DNA from: Bacillota bacterium
Lineage (GTDB): Bacteria; Bacillota; Clostridia; Oscillospirales; Ruminococcaceae
Length of the DNA stretch: 64,000 nucleotides
Reading direction: 5' to 3'
Assembly: GCA_023457355.1 (NCBI GenBank)
Contig: JAEWLW010000056.1
Coordinates: 1 to 64,000, forward strand
The position numbers and the translations under genes were made by a program. A model generated the notes under the pieces. The model was not told the origin of the DNA and ran no database searches. It saw only the letters and a list, made by a program, of their open reading frames with translations. Each line of letters starts with the position of its first letter. The stretch's first letter is position 1. Shown here piece after piece: positions 32,648 through 42,500 of the stretch.

Positions 32648-33166
32648 ATGGGAATTGAAAAGAAGGTTGTCAGTATTCGTTTGGACGAAGAAATTATAGT
32701 GAAATTGAAAAAATGCGCAAAAGAAGAAAATCGCCCGCTATCAAACATGATAGAAACCGTTTTGAAAGCATATGCAACAAGGACGGAAGGACGTCAGAAA
32801 GTAGGAACAATAAAATTTGACGAACTGGGACGGCTGACACTGCCAACAGAAGCGGTGGCACAATTTGGGCTGCGTGAAAACAACAAGCTGCTTATAACCG
32901 TTGTGGAGGCCAGCCAGCGCATGCTACTGTGCCCAACGCAGGAAGAGCCGCAGCCTTTTGAATCCGCTCAGGAAATCAGCCGGTTTTGCGACGGCATGAA
33001 GCTGAAACCCGTCGGCGAATGGCGCTGTGTCCGCCGGATGGACGACCGACGGCGCGTTGTGCTGCCTAAAATTATGCGGGCACTGCTCGGCTGGTCGGAG
33101 GAGACGTGTTTGCGGGTCGATTCAGACGATAGCGCCCTTTATTTGGAGGCGGTTGAGCAGCGCTAA
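32648..33166 (+). CDS. Ribbon-helix-helix protein with two AbrB-like segments
   Basis: The 172-residue putative DNA-binding protein has three parts. Residues 5-47 (VVSIRLDEEIIVKLKKCAKE, then NRPLSNMIETVLKAYA) match a CopG/Arc ribbon-helix-helix. Residues about 52-90 (GTIKFDELGRLTLPTEAVAQ, FGLRENNKLLI) match the swapped-hairpin AbrB core, with its DxxGRxxxP. Residues about 125-170 (RRMDDRRRVVLPKIMRALLG, WSEETCLRV) look like a second AbrB core. AGGTGATG precedes ATG 32648. No toxin gene is beside it, so an antitoxin role is not supported; a stand-alone regulator is more likely. The combination of domains is unusual. Confidence 0.75.
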   Translation: MGIEKKVVSIRLDEEIIVKLKKCAKEENRPLSNMIETVLKAYATRTEGRQKVGTIKFDELGRLTLPTEAVAQFGLRENNKLLITVVEASQRMLLCPTQEEPQPFESAQEISRFCDGMKLKPVGEWRCVRRMDDRRRVVLPKIMRALLGWSEETCLRVDSDDSALYLEAVEQR

Positions 33167-33242
33167 AAAGTTGCTGGCCGTGTATGTAAGCATAGTCCGC
33201 ATATTCAGCTTGAAGCTGCCGTTGTTTATTAAAAAGCTTTTT

Positions 33243-33278
33243 GCAGGTGGTATAGAACTTATACCGCCTGCTTTTTTT
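33243..33278 (+). terminator. Terminator of the RHH-AbrB gene
   Basis: GCAGGTGGTATA (33243-33254) pairs with 33260-33271 over 12 positions with one mismatch or G-U, and seven T follow. The MITE-like element starts immediately after the T-run. Confidence 0.85.
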
Positions 33279-33437
33279 ATAGTTAAACAACTCGGAAATA
33301 AGTACAGGATTGGCGAAAGTATTTTGCGCCCCGCAAGGCGGAGGGCGCAGGCGAGCTGTCGCCCGCCAAGGATAACAATGCAGCGCGGCGCAAAATAGAC
33401 CGCAAAAACTGTGCCCATTATTGAGTTGTTTAATTAT
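33279..33437. mobile_element. MITE-like element, copy A
   Basis: The 159-bp non-coding block is bounded by terminal inverted repeats ATAGTTAAACAACTC (33279-33293) and GAGTTGTTTAATTAT (33423-33437), identical at 14 of 15 positions once inverted. TA stands on both outer sides, as a TA target duplication would leave. The same block, reverse-complemented, recurs at 40007-40150. Shared internal segments include AACTCGGAAATA, CCCGCAAGGCGGAG, CCCGCCAAGGATAACAA and GTGCCCATTATTGAGTT. Copy A has about 16 extra bases near 33310. Confidence 0.7.
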
Positions 33438-33621
33438 ATATTCTGTCCATACTGTAAGCGTAGTCGGTTTGGCGAAAGCGCGCGGGCTGTTGCCCGAATA
33501 TGGTTGCACTTTTGCCTTTTCTTAGAGCACGGACGACGGAATGTCACATAATTCTAAAAACATTCTATTTTACGCCGCGAACAATTGTTCACTTTTGGGG
33601 TTTATTCCGGTTTGGCTTTAT

Positions 33622-33862
33622 GGTATAATAGCCGCAAGACGGCTATTATACCCAGATTAATGGGCAGCGGCTCGCCGCTTAACGCGGCTTGCTACCTTTT
33701 GATGGACAATTATACCGCCGCGCTGCGCTTACGGTATAATAGCCGCAACCGGCTATTATACACGGATGTCCAACGGCTCGCCGCTTAACGCGGCAACCGC
33801 CTTTGATGGACAATTATACCGCCGCGCTACGCTTGCGGTATAATAGCCGCAACCGGCTATCC
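33622..33862. repeat. Tandem hairpin repeat, two and a fraction units of 104-111 bp
   Basis: GGTATAATAGCCGCAA recurs at 33622, 33733 and 33837. Between copies, CGGCTCGCCGCTTAACGCGG and GATGGACAATTATACCGCCG are shared. Each unit contains an 11-bp palindrome (TATAATAGCCG against CGGCTATTATA), and adjoining units can pair as ATACCGC/GCGGTAT. Several TATAAT boxes occur, so uvrB promoter activity may lie here. The rest of the gap from 33438 to 33932 shows no gene. A related unit lies at 41828-41909. Confidence 0.7.
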
Positions 33863-33932
33863 AATGTTTTAACGTTTTTATGCGGCGCTTTTGTACCGTA
33901 TCAATCATAAGAAAGTATAAAGGAAAAGTGCA

Positions 33933-35912
33933 ATGGCAGAGCAACGAAAATTTGAACTCATATCCCCCTATAAGCCTACGGGCGACCAGCCGCAGGCGAT
34001 TGCGCAGCTGGTTGGCGGGCTTAACGCCGGCAAGCGGGAGCAAACCCTGCTTGGCGTGACCGGTTCGGGCAAGACCTTCACCGTTGCCAACGTCATTGCG
34101 CAGGTGAACAAACCCACGCTGGTTCTGGCGCACAACAAAACGCTGGCGGCGCAACTCTGTTCGGAATTCCGCGAATTTTTTCCGAACAATGCCGTCGAAT
34201 ACTTCGTCAGCTATTACGACTACTACCAGCCGGAGGCGTACATCGCCTCGACCGATACCTATATAGAAAAGGATTCCGCCATCAACGACGAGATTGAGCG
34301 GCTGCGCCATTCGGCCACCGCGTCGCTGAGCGAGCGCAGCGACGTCATCATTGTGGCGTCGATCTCCTGCATCTACACGTTGGGTGACCCGATCGACTAC
34401 CACAACATGGTCATTTCGCTGCGCAAGGGGATGCAAAAGGAACGCGACGCGCTGCTGGCAAAGCTGGTCGAGCTGCAATATGAGCGCAACGACGTCAACT
34501 TTGTGCGAAACAAGTTCCGCGTGCGGGGGGATTCGGTTGAGATTTTCCCCTCCTATTACACCGATACCGCCGTTCGAATTGAGTTCTTCGGCGACGAGAT
34601 CGACCGCATCAGCGAGATCAACGTTGTGACCGGCGAAATCAAAAGCTTTATCAGCCATGTCGCCATCTACCCCGCGTCGCACTATATTGTCCCGCGCGAT
34701 AAAATGACGGTGGCGCTTGACGAGATACGCCGCGAGTGCGACGAGCGCGTGCGCTTTTTTCAGGCCAACAATAAGCTGATTGAAGCGCAGCGAATCGCCG
34801 AACGCACGAATTATGATATCGAAATGCTCAGTGAAATTGGCTTTTGCAAGGGGATTGAAAACTATTCCCGCGTTATCGCCGGGCGCGAGCCGGGCAGCAA
34901 GCCGTTTACGCTGTTTGATTATTTCCCGGATGACTTTCTGTTCATCGTGGACGAGTCACATGTCACGCTGCCGCAGGCCAGAGGGATGCTGGCGGGGGAC
35001 CGCGCCCGCAAAACCAGCCTGATCGACTTCGGTTTCCGCCTGCCGTCGGCGCTGGATAACCGTCCGCTTTCGTTTGGAGAAATGTACGAAAATATCCATC
35101 AGGTGATCTTTGTCAGCGCCACACCCAGCGGGTTTGAGCTGGAAAAGAGCGGCGCGCCGGTGGAACAGCTCATCCGCCCGACCGGCCTGCTCGACCCGCT
35201 GATCGACGTGCGCCCGGTCGAGGGACAGATTGACGACCTGCTGTCGGAGATCAACGTCCGCGCCGCAAAAAAGGAGCGCGTGCTGGTGACGACGCTTACT
35301 AAGAAGATGGCCGAAGATCTTACCACCTATCTGGACAACGCGGGGGTTAAAATTCGCTACATGCACCATGATATCGACACGATGGAACGCATGGAGATCA
35401 TCCGCGACCTGCGCGCGGGCGAGTTTGACGTGCTCGTGGGCATCAACCTTCTGCGCGAGGGATTGGATATCCCCGAAGTGTCGCTTGTGGCGATTCTGGA
35501 CGCCGACAAGGAGGGCTTTTTGCGCTCTGAGACGTCGTTGATACAGACCATCGGCCGCGCCGCCCGAAATTCGGAAGGCCGGGTTATCATGTACGCCGAT
35601 TCGGTCACCCCCTCGATGGAGCGTGCCATCACCGAGACGGTTCGCCGCCGCAAGCTGCAGGAGCAGTACAATACCGAGCACAACATCACGCCGATGACCA
35701 TCAAAAAGGATATCCGGGACATCCTCGAAATCTCCAGCCGCGAGACGGTGGAGGGGGAGACCAAGCCTAGAAAACGCATGTCCGAGAAGGACAGGCAGGC
35801 GCTGATCATCCGCCTGACCAACGAGATGAAAAACGCAGCCAAGCTGCTGGAATTTGAGCATGCGGCCTACCTGCGCGACAAAATCAAGCAGCTGAAGGAG
35901 GGTAAAGCATGA
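33933..35912 (+). CDS. uvrB: Excinuclease ABC subunit B
   Basis: UvrB is the damage-verification helicase of nucleotide excision repair. Its 659 residues include Walker [10 protein letters not shown], the beta-hairpin [20 protein letters not shown] that locks around damaged [32 protein letters not shown] and [13 protein letters not shown]. The C-terminal UVR coiled coil is [23 protein letters not shown] 33933 follows AAAGGAAAAG. It overlaps the lipoprotein gene by four bases, and uvrA lies 60 bases beyond that gene, so all three are probably co-transcribed. Confidence 0.97.
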   Translation: MAEQRKFELISPYKPTGDQPQAIAQLVGGLNAGKREQTLLGVTGSGKTFTVANVIAQVNKPTLVLAHNKTLAAQLCSEFREFFPNNAVEYFVSYYDYYQPEAYIASTDTYIEKDSAINDEIERLRHSATASLSERSDVIIVASISCIYTLGDPIDYHNMVISLRKGMQKERDALLAKLVELQYERNDVNFVRNKFRVRGDSVEIFPSYYTDTAVRIEFFGDEIDRISEINVVTGEIKSFISHVAIYPASHYIVPRDKMTVALDEIRRECDERVRFFQANNKLIEAQRIAERTNYDIEMLSEIGFCKGIENYSRVIAGREPGSKPFTLFDYFPDDFLFIVDESHVTLPQARGMLAGDRARKTSLIDFGFRLPSALDNRPLSFGEMYENIHQVIFVSATPSGFELEKSGAPVEQLIRPTGLLDPLIDVRPVEGQIDDLLSEINVRAAKKERVLVTTLTKKMAEDLTTYLDNAGVKIRYMHHDIDTMERMEIIRDLRAGEFDVLVGINLLREGLDIPEVSLVAILDADKEGFLRSETSLIQTIGRAARNSEGRVIMYADSVTPSMERAITETVRRRKLQEQYNTEHNITPMTIKKDIRDILEISSRETVEGETKPRKRMSEKDRQALIIRLTNEMKNAAKLLEFEHAAYLRDKIKQLKEGKA

Positions 35913-37129
35913 GGGCTTTACGGCAATTAACCGCTTTGTTATTAGCAATTTCTCTGCTGTTTGGCTGTGCAGGCAGACAGGCGCATGGCAGTCCGTCCTC
36001 GGAGGAACCGCCGTCTTCCGTGCCGGTCGAAAGTTCGGCGCCGGCGATCGCATCGCCGCCCGCCGAGCTGGTCATACCCGGCACCGTTAACGTCTACCGT
36101 TTTTGGGGCGAAGGGAAGATTTACGAGGCCAAAGAGACCGCCTACTCGGGCGCGGGGAACCTGCTGGGGGTTATCGACCATATCACTGCGGCGCTTGAAA
36201 TAGCACAGCCGCTGCCGATTTTGGGCATCACACAGCAAAAAGGCTTTGTGGTTGTCAATTTTGACGAGAGCCTGCTCGATCAATTCGATAAAGGCACGCT
36301 TTATGAGCTGCTGACGACGCTGGTTATGACGCTTCAGCAAAATGTTCTGTCGGTCGAGACGGTGCAGTTTCAACTGGGCGGTGCGGTCGGCGTGTTCGGA
36401 GAAATTTTTGATCCGTCGCCGCTGGCCTTTGCGCCGGGCGACCCCGCCGCGTTTGCCGCCATTCTTGCCGCTATTCCTTATGAGGGGATCCAGCCGAGAG
36501 TTGTCTCAATGCCGATCGAGCCGATTGACGAAACGGCAGAGGAAATATCGCTGTTTTTATCGACGCTTGGAAAAATAGAGAAGGATGCCGCCACTCCCGC
36601 CGAGCTGGATCCGGAAGAGCTGTGCTTAAGCTGCATTCGCGCGACCGAATATTATTGGAGCATGCCGTCTGAAAGCGAGCCGGAGCGTTATCGCAAGGAG
36701 CTGATGCCGATTGCCGATGCTGTCTCGGCCAAACTGGGCATGCGCGAGGAGATGTTCTGGGTTGTTGACCATGTCCGGCAGACAGCCAAACGCCTGTGCG
36801 GCGACGATTTTACGTTGCCGCTCACCGAGGCAAACTGCGCGCCATGGGAATATTTTGAGCAGGAGGGCGTCATCACACCGCCGCACATGGGCGGTGGTTA
36901 TAATGTGCTGCCCTTTGTGCTCGATTACAACGCAACCGCAGAAGGTTACCGCGTTGAGGCGGTTTATATATACGAAGGCATGGGCGGATATTTCGTATGG
37001 GGAAATGAGAACGCCATACCAAAAAACCAGCTGGCGGAGTTTGTCTACAACCAGGCCCCGCGGCGGGAAATCATCTTAAAGCGCGCCAACGACGGCGGCC
37101 TGCGCTTTGTGAGCCACCGGTTTCTGTAA
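35909..37129 (+). CDS. Predicted lipoprotein with GerMN-like region, between uvrB and uvrA
   Basis: The 406-residue secreted lipoprotein has signal peptide and lipobox LLFGC with the cysteine at residue 20, then a Ser/Pro/Glu-rich linker to about residue 50. The segment with [12 protein letters not shown] and [20 protein letters not shown] resembles GerMN domains, small beta-alpha modules of sporulation and germination lipoproteins. The C-terminal 170 residues are not recognised. ATG 35909 overlaps the uvrB stop (ATGA), so it is coupled to a DNA-repair gene despite being extracytoplasmic. Function is unknown; the GerMN similarity is by eye. Confidence 0.75.
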   Translation: MRALRQLTALLLAISLLFGCAGRQAHGSPSSEEPPSSVPVESSAPAIASPPAELVIPGTVNVYRFWGEGKIYEAKETAYSGAGNLLGVIDHITAALEIAQPLPILGITQQKGFVVVNFDESLLDQFDKGTLYELLTTLVMTLQQNVLSVETVQFQLGGAVGVFGEIFDPSPLAFAPGDPAAFAAILAAIPYEGIQPRVVSMPIEPIDETAEEISLFLSTLGKIEKDAATPAELDPEELCLSCIRATEYYWSMPSESEPERYRKELMPIADAVSAKLGMREEMFWVVDHVRQTAKRLCGDDFTLPLTEANCAPWEYFEQEGVITPPHMGGGYNVLPFVLDYNATAEGYRVEAVYIYEGMGGYFVWGNENAIPKNQLAEFVYNQAPRREIILKRANDGGLRFVSHRFL

Positions 37130-37188
37130 AAACGGTCGCCCACATCGGGATAAAAATTATATTTTTGAAGTCCACGGAGGAAAAACAC

Positions 37189-40008
37189 TTGTCTAAAGAT
37201 CAAATTATCATTAAGGGTGCGCGGGAGCACAACCTGAAAAATATCGACCTGACCATCCCGCGCGACCAGCTGGTCGTGTTTACCGGCCTTTCGGGCTCCG
37301 GCAAAAGTTCGCTGGCGTTTGATACGCTTTATGCCGACGGCCAGCGCCGCTATGTTGAGAGCTTAAGCTCTTACGCGCGGCAGTTTTTGGGCCAGATGGA
37401 AAAACCGAACGTCGACAGCATCGAGGGGCTTTCGCCCGCCATCTCCATCGACCAAAAGTCCACCTCCAACAACCCGCGTTCCACGGTGGGCACCGTCACC
37501 GAAATTTACGATTACCTGCGCCTGCTCTACGCCAGAATCGGCATTCCGCACTGCCCGATCTGCGGGCGGGAAATCTCGCAGCAGACAGTGGACCAAATGG
37601 TGGACCGCGTGCTGGCGCTGCCCGAGAAGACGAAGATTCAGGTCATGGCGCCGGTTATCCGAGGGCGCAAGGGCACGCACCAGCAGGAGCTGGACGCCGC
37701 GCGGCGCTCCGGTTATGTCCGTGTGCGCGTGGATGGGCATATGTATGATCTTTCGGAAAATATCACGCTGGAAAAAAACAAAAAACATACCATCGAAGTG
37801 GTCATCGACCGCCTTGTGGTTTCGCCTTCCATCCGTTCGCGTCTAGCGGGCTCTATTGAGACGGCGCTGTCCCTGACGGGAAGTCTGGTGCTTATTGATG
37901 TTATCGACGGGGAAGCGCTGCTGTTTTCTCAAAGCTACTCCTGCCCGGAGCATGATATTTCAATCGATGACCTCGCGCCGCGCATGTTCTCGTTTAACAG
38001 CCCGTTTGGCGCCTGCGAAAAATGCACCGGTTTGGGCACCTTTATGAAGGTGGACCCCGACCTCGTCGTGCCAAATAAGAATCTTTCGGTCCGCGAGGGC
38101 GCCATTAAAGCCAGCGGTTGGTATTACGCCGAGGGTGGCATCGCGCAGATGTATTATGAGGGACTGGCCGAGCACTACGGCTTTTCGCTGGATGTGCCGT
38201 TTAAAAAACTGCCCAAAAAAGCGCAGGACATTCTTCTGTTCGGCAACAACGGCGAGAAAATTACGGTGCGCCGAGAGACGGGCAGTATGCGTGGCGCTTA
38301 CCACACCGAATTTGAGGGCGTGGTCAACAATCTTGAGCGGCGCTTTCGCGAGACCTCCAGCCAGTGGATGAAGGAAGAAATTTCAAGCTGGATGAGCTCG
38401 GTGCTTTGCCCGGACTGCCACGGCGACCGTTTAAAGCCGGTTTCCCTTGCGGTGACGGTGGGCGGCATCAACATCAGCCAGCTTTCGGCCATGTCGGTTG
38501 CCAAGGCGCTGGAATTTTTGGATGAGCTGACGCTGACCGAGCGCGAACAGATGATCGCCACCCAGATTCTTAAGGAGATCCGCGAGCGCTTAGGTTTTTT
38601 GAAAAGCGTTGGGCTGGAATATCTGACCCTTTCCCGCGCGGCAGGGACACTTTCGGGCGGCGAAAGCCAGCGCATCCGTCTTGCCACGCAAATCGGCTCC
38701 TATCTCATGGGCGTGCTGTATATTCTGGACGAGCCCTCCATCGGCCTGCACCAGCGCGATAACGACAAGCTCATTGCCACGCTGCAGCGCCTGCGCGACC
38801 TCGGCAACACCGTCATTGTGGTGGAGCATGACGAGGATACAATCCGCGCGGCGGATTTCGTCGTCGATATCGGCCCGGGGGCGGGTGTTCACGGCGGTAA
38901 TGTGGTTTATGCGGGTGATCTTAAGGGCCTGATGAAATGCAAAGATTCGGTTACGGGCAATTATTTAAGCGGGCGCGAAAAAATTGCGGTTCCTGAGACG
39001 CGGCGGCCGGGCAATGGCCTGGCGCTGACAATCAAGGGTGCGCGCCACAACAACCTTAAAAATATCGACGTCACCATTCCGCTGGGAACGCTTACGGCCG
39101 TTACCGGTGTTTCCGGTTCAGGCAAAAGCTCGCTGATCAACGAAATTCTCTATAAAAAGCTGGCGGGTGAATTAAACGGTGCGCGCATCAAACCCGGCAA
39201 ACATGACGACATTCTGGGCATTGAGGCACTGGACAAGGTCATCGCCATCGACCAATCGCCGATTGGGCGCACGCCGCGCTCCAACCCCGCCACCTATACC
39301 GGCGTATTCACCGATATCCGCGAATTGTATGCCACCACCAACGAGGCAAACCTGCGCGGCTATACCGGCGGGCGGTTTTCTTTTAACGTCAAGGGCGGGC
39401 GCTGCGAGGCGTGCCAGGGCGACGGTATTATCAAAATTGAAATGCACTTCCTGCCCGATATTTATGTACCCTGTGAGGTCTGCAAGGGCAAACGCTATAA
39501 CCGCGAGACGCTGGAGATCAAATATAAAGGCAAGAGCATTTATGATATTCTCGAGATGACAGTCGAGGAGGCATTAGGCTTTTTTGAGAATATTCCGAAG
39601 ATACGCCGCCGGATTCAGACGCTCTATGACGTCGGTCTGGGTTATGTTAAACTGGGCCAACCGGCCACAACCCTTTCGGGCGGTGAGGCGCAGCGCGTCA
39701 AATTGGCAACCGAGCTTTCAAAACGTCCCACCGGACGGACGATTTATGTGCTGGATGAGCCGACGACGGGGCTTCACACCGACGACGTGCGCAAGCTTGT
39801 GGAGGTACTTCAAACACTGGTAACCGCCGGAAATTCTGTGGTGGTCATCGAACATAACCTCGATGTGATCAAGGTGGCGGATTATATCGTCGACCTTGGC
39901 CCGGAGGGGGGCGACCGCGGCGGAGAACTGGTAGCCTGCGGAACTCCGGAACAGATTGCCGCCTGTGAGGCATCTTACACGGGGCGCTATTTAAAAAAGA
40001 TGCTTTAA
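37189..40008 (+). CDS. uvrA: Excinuclease ABC subunit A
   Basis: UvrA is the damage-sensing ABC ATPase dimer of excision repair. Its 939 residues show Walker A sites [20 protein letters not shown] and [15 protein letters not shown], signatures [12 protein letters not shown] and [12 protein letters not shown], and Walker [12 protein letters not shown] and [11 protein letters not shown]. The zinc-binding cysteines include [14 protein letters not shown] and CEVCKGKR. The start is TTG 37189, eight bases after GGAGG; a TTG at 37165 is in frame but upstream of the ribosome site. The stop codon lies at the very edge of MITE-like copy B. Confidence 0.97.
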   Translation: MSKDQIIIKGAREHNLKNIDLTIPRDQLVVFTGLSGSGKSSLAFDTLYADGQRRYVESLSSYARQFLGQMEKPNVDSIEGLSPAISIDQKSTSNNPRSTVGTVTEIYDYLRLLYARIGIPHCPICGREISQQTVDQMVDRVLALPEKTKIQVMAPVIRGRKGTHQQELDAARRSGYVRVRVDGHMYDLSENITLEKNKKHTIEVVIDRLVVSPSIRSRLAGSIETALSLTGSLVLIDVIDGEALLFSQSYSCPEHDISIDDLAPRMFSFNSPFGACEKCTGLGTFMKVDPDLVVPNKNLSVREGAIKASGWYYAEGGIAQMYYEGLAEHYGFSLDVPFKKLPKKAQDILLFGNNGEKITVRRETGSMRGAYHTEFEGVVNNLERRFRETSSQWMKEEISSWMSSVLCPDCHGDRLKPVSLAVTVGGINISQLSAMSVAKALEFLDELTLTEREQMIATQILKEIRERLGFLKSVGLEYLTLSRAAGTLSGGESQRIRLATQIGSYLMGVLYILDEPSIGLHQRDNDKLIATLQRLRDLGNTVIVVEHDEDTIRAADFVVDIGPGAGVHGGNVVYAGDLKGLMKCKDSVTGNYLSGREKIAVPETRRPGNGLALTIKGARHNNLKNIDVTIPLGTLTAVTGVSGSGKSSLINEILYKKLAGELNGARIKPGKHDDILGIEALDKVIAIDQSPIGRTPRSNPATYTGVFTDIRELYATTNEANLRGYTGGRFSFNVKGGRCEACQGDGIIKIEMHFLPDIYVPCEVCKGKRYNRETLEIKYKGKSIYDILEMTVEEALGFFENIPKIRRRIQTLYDVGLGYVKLGQPATTLSGGEAQRVKLATELSKRPTGRTIYVLDEPTTGLHTDDVRKLVEVLQTLVTAGNSVVVIEHNLDVIKVADYIVDLGPEGGDRGGELVACGTPEQIAACEASYTGRYLKKML

Positions 40009-40150
40009 ACTCAAATAACTCAATAATGGGCACCGTCTTTGCAGCCTGTTTTATGCCGTGCTGCGTTGTTATCCTTGGCGGGCTGCCGTCCGCCTGCGTT
40101 CTCCGCCTTGCGGGCTAACCCTGTACCTATTTCCGAGTTGCTTAACTATA
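40007..40150. mobile_element. MITE-like element, copy B (inverted relative to copy A)
   Basis: Reverse-complemented, this block follows copy A closely: ATAGTTAAGCAACTCGGAAA at one end (40149-40130) and CCCATTATTGAGTTATTTGA at the other, with CCCGCAAGGCGGAG and CCCGCCAAGGATAACAA inside. The end toward uvrA is more diverged (11 of 15 terminal bases kept) and overlaps the last bases of the uvrA stop codon. It is non-coding. The following 40151-40310 hold nothing I recognise. Confidence 0.68.
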
Positions 40151-40310
40151 AAAGGTGAATCAACCCATTGGCAGGGCCGAAAAACGCTGACGCTTGTCTG
40201 GCGGGGACACCGGTACGGTTAAAATGCCGCCGCATTGACTGGGTAAACCGGCCAGGCTTTTGTCAAATGCCCCGCCGAAAAGTTGTATACGCATGCATCC
40301 CAAGGTGGAG

Positions 40311-40339
40311 TTGTGCGAATCTGTATTTTATGGTATACT
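40311..40339 (+). promoter_or_regulatory. Promoter of miaB
   Basis: TTGTGC (40311-40316), 17 bases, TATACT (40334-40339), with TG one base before the -10 box. It lies 36 bases before the miaB start. Confidence 0.65.
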
Positions 40340-40375
40340 ATTTTAGTTTATTTAGGAGAATAGAGGAGTATTGCA

Positions 40376-41785
40376 GTGAGAGATTCTCTCCATCTAACGC
40401 CGCCCGGCGAGCAGTTTGAGGATTTTATGCTCGCGCGTTCGGCGCAGCTGATACAGGCGCGTTTTGACCACCCGCCGATGGCTTTTGTACACAGCTTTGG
40501 CTGTCAGCAAAATGTATCCGACACCGAGCATATTAAGGGCTTGCTTGCCAAAATGGGCTTTGGTTTTACCGATAGCGCCGAAGAGGCCGATTTTGTGTTG
40601 TTTAACACCTGCGCCGTGCGCGAGACGGCCGAGGACCGCGTGTTTGGTAATGTTGGCGCTTTAAAAAATGTTAAACGCGCCCGCCCCGACATGATGATTG
40701 CCCTTTGCGGCTGCATGATGCAGCAGCAATCGGTGGTGGATAAGATTAGGAACAGCTTTCCATATGTCGATATTGTGTTCGGCACCGGCGCGCTGCATCG
40801 GCTGCCCGGCATGATTACCGACCGACTTTCTAAAAACAAACGGGTATTTGACCGCGAATCTGCAAAAACTGTTGTGGAAGGCGTGCCCGTCGTTCGGGAA
40901 GAGGGCGTTAAAGCCTGGCTGCCCATTATGCAGGGCTGTGACAATTTTTGCTCTTACTGCATTGTGCCGCATGTGCGCGGACGGGAAGTTTCCCGTGCGC
41001 CCGAGATGGTGGCGGCAGAAGCCAGAGAAATTCTGGCGCAGGGCTTTAAAGAAATCACGCTGCTGGGCCAGAATGTCAATTCCTACGGCAAGGGTCTAAA
41101 TCCGCCCTGCGATTTTACAACGCTTTTAATGCGGCTTGATAAAATCCCCGGGGAATATCGTCTGCGCTTTATGACCTCGCACCCGAAGGACTGCACTTTT
41201 TCGCTGATTGATGCCATTGCCGAAAGCGACCATATCTGCCGCCACATCCATCTTCCGGTTCAAAGCGGCAACGACCGGGTGCTCAAAGCGATGAACCGCC
41301 ATTACGATATCACGCACTACAGACGGTTGATCGCCTATGCCAAGCAGCGCATTCCGGGCGTTACCTTTTCGAGTGACATTATCGTGGGCTTTCCGGGCGA
41401 GACGCGGGAGGAATTTGAAGACACCTTAAATCTCGTCAAGGAGGTGGGGTACAATGCGCTTTTTACCTTTATTTATTCACGCAGAAGCGGAACAAGTGCC
41501 GCAAGTATGCCGGATGTCGTCACTGAAAAGGAAAAATCCGAATGGTTCAGGGAGCTGTTAAAAGTTCAGCAGGATATTTGCAGTGTGCAAAACCATGCGA
41601 TGATCGGCCAAACGCTGCGTGTCCTGGTTGATTCGGTGGGCAAAAGCGGCGAAGGCTTTGTCGCGGGGCGCTCCGAGGGCAATGTTATTGTGGAAGCGCA
41701 GGGCGACCGAAGATTGATTGGACGTTTTGTTGACATTAAGATTACCGAGGCGATGAACTGGGCTATGGTTGGAGAAATAGTTTAA
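40376..41785 (+). CDS. miaB: tRNA-2-methylthio-N6-dimethylallyladenosine synthase
   Basis: MiaB is the radical-SAM methylthiotransferase that modifies i6A37 of tRNAs. Its 469 residues comprise an N-terminal UPF0004 domain whose cysteines bind the auxiliary cluster (FGCQQNVSDTE, NTCAVRE, LCGCMMQQ), the radical-SAM motif CDNFCSYCIVPHVRGRE, LLGQNVNSYG, and a C-terminal TRAM domain. GTG 40376 is seven bases after GAGGAG. miaA, which makes the i6A substrate, lies at 47227. The next gene is a YlbF-family protein, as in Bacillus where RicA is encoded beside miaB. Confidence 0.96.
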   Translation: MRDSLHLTPPGEQFEDFMLARSAQLIQARFDHPPMAFVHSFGCQQNVSDTEHIKGLLAKMGFGFTDSAEEADFVLFNTCAVRETAEDRVFGNVGALKNVKRARPDMMIALCGCMMQQQSVVDKIRNSFPYVDIVFGTGALHRLPGMITDRLSKNKRVFDRESAKTVVEGVPVVREEGVKAWLPIMQGCDNFCSYCIVPHVRGREVSRAPEMVAAEAREILAQGFKEITLLGQNVNSYGKGLNPPCDFTTLLMRLDKIPGEYRLRFMTSHPKDCTFSLIDAIAESDHICRHIHLPVQSGNDRVLKAMNRHYDITHYRRLIAYAKQRIPGVTFSSDIIVGFPGETREEFEDTLNLVKEVGYNALFTFIYSRRSGTSAASMPDVVTEKEKSEWFRELLKVQQDICSVQNHAMIGQTLRVLVDSVGKSGEGFVAGRSEGNVIVEAQGDRRLIGRFVDIKITEAMNWAMVGEIV

Positions 41786-41827
41786 CGGCCGACGAAACAT
41801 CCGACGGACTTATTAAAGCAAATTATC

Positions 41828-41909
41828 CCACTGATGCAAAACGGCTATGATACCGGGGGATGTCCGGCCGTTGGCCCTGTGATGGACAATTATCCCGCTG
41901 CATCAGTGG
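41828..41909. repeat. Inverted-repeat element related to the tandem hairpin units
   Basis: CCACTGATGCA (41828-41838) and TGCATCAGTGG (41899-41909) are exact inverted repeats. Inside are CGGCTATGATACCGGGGGAT, TGTCC and GATGGACAATTATCCCGC, which parallel the units at 33622-33862. It fills most of the gap between miaB and the ylbF-like gene and may also carry that gene's promoter. Confidence 0.55.
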
Positions 41910-41953
41910 TATGATGGTATAAGAAATTTTTAAATGCAAAAGGAGATAGACAC

Positions 41954-42364
41954 ATGGATATTATTAAAATGGCACGCGAACTGGGCAAGGCAATTCAGCA
42001 GGATGAACTATACCAAAAGATGAACGAAGCCAGCGCTGCCACCGAAAAATCGGCGGAACTGCAAAGCAAGATCAATGAATTTTCCGAGCTTCGCCTTCAG
42101 CTTAACAAGGAAGTGATGAAGAGTGAGGGTGAGAAGAACGAGGAGTTGATCACCGATCTGGATTCCAAACTGCGTACGCTCTACCAGAGTGTTACCGAGG
42201 ATCCCGCCATGGTGACGTATAACGCCGCAAAGGCCGAGCTGGAAAGCACCTTGAACTTCATTTCGCAGATTATCACCGGCAGCGCAAACGGTCAGGACCC
42301 CGATATGATTGAACAGCAGGCCAGCTGCTCCGGTTCCTGTGGCTCCTGTGGCGGCTGCCACTAA
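41954..42364 (+). CDS. YlbF/YmcA-family protein with cysteine-rich tail
   Basis: The 136-residue all-helical YlbF-family protein has a core with IIKMARELGKAIQQDELYQ and AKAELESTLNFISQIITG. In Bacillus subtilis YlbF (RicF), YmcA (RicA) and YaaT (RicT) form an iron-sulfur complex affecting RNase Y and RNA processing. This protein ends in CSGSCGSCGGC, four closely spaced cysteines before a last histidine, which could bind a cluster or metal. AAAAGGAG lies before ATG 41954. It sits directly after miaB, itself a two-cluster enzyme. Which Ric subunit it corresponds to is unclear. Confidence 0.82.
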   Translation: MDIIKMARELGKAIQQDELYQKMNEASAATEKSAELQSKINEFSELRLQLNKEVMKSEGEKNEELITDLDSKLRTLYQSVTEDPAMVTYNAAKAELESTLNFISQIITGSANGQDPDMIEQQASCSGSCGSCGGCH

Positions 42365-42500
42365 TTCCATTAGCGAAGGCTTGGCAGGCTGCTTTGGCCA
42401 CCTGCCAGCTTAAGGCAACGATCGGTATGCACAACTGGATGCGCTGAATGCCTGTGCTTTTGCGCACGGGCTTAATTCTCTTGAAATCGGGGTGATGAAT

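Noticed and set aside
32648..33166. Antitoxin of a toxin-antitoxin pair
   Set aside because: RHH and AbrB folds are common in antitoxins, but no small toxin-like gene lies on either side.
33279..33862. CRISPR array
   Set aside because: Units are 104-111 bp long with internal palindromes and no short direct repeats separated by unique spacers; there are no cas genes in the window.
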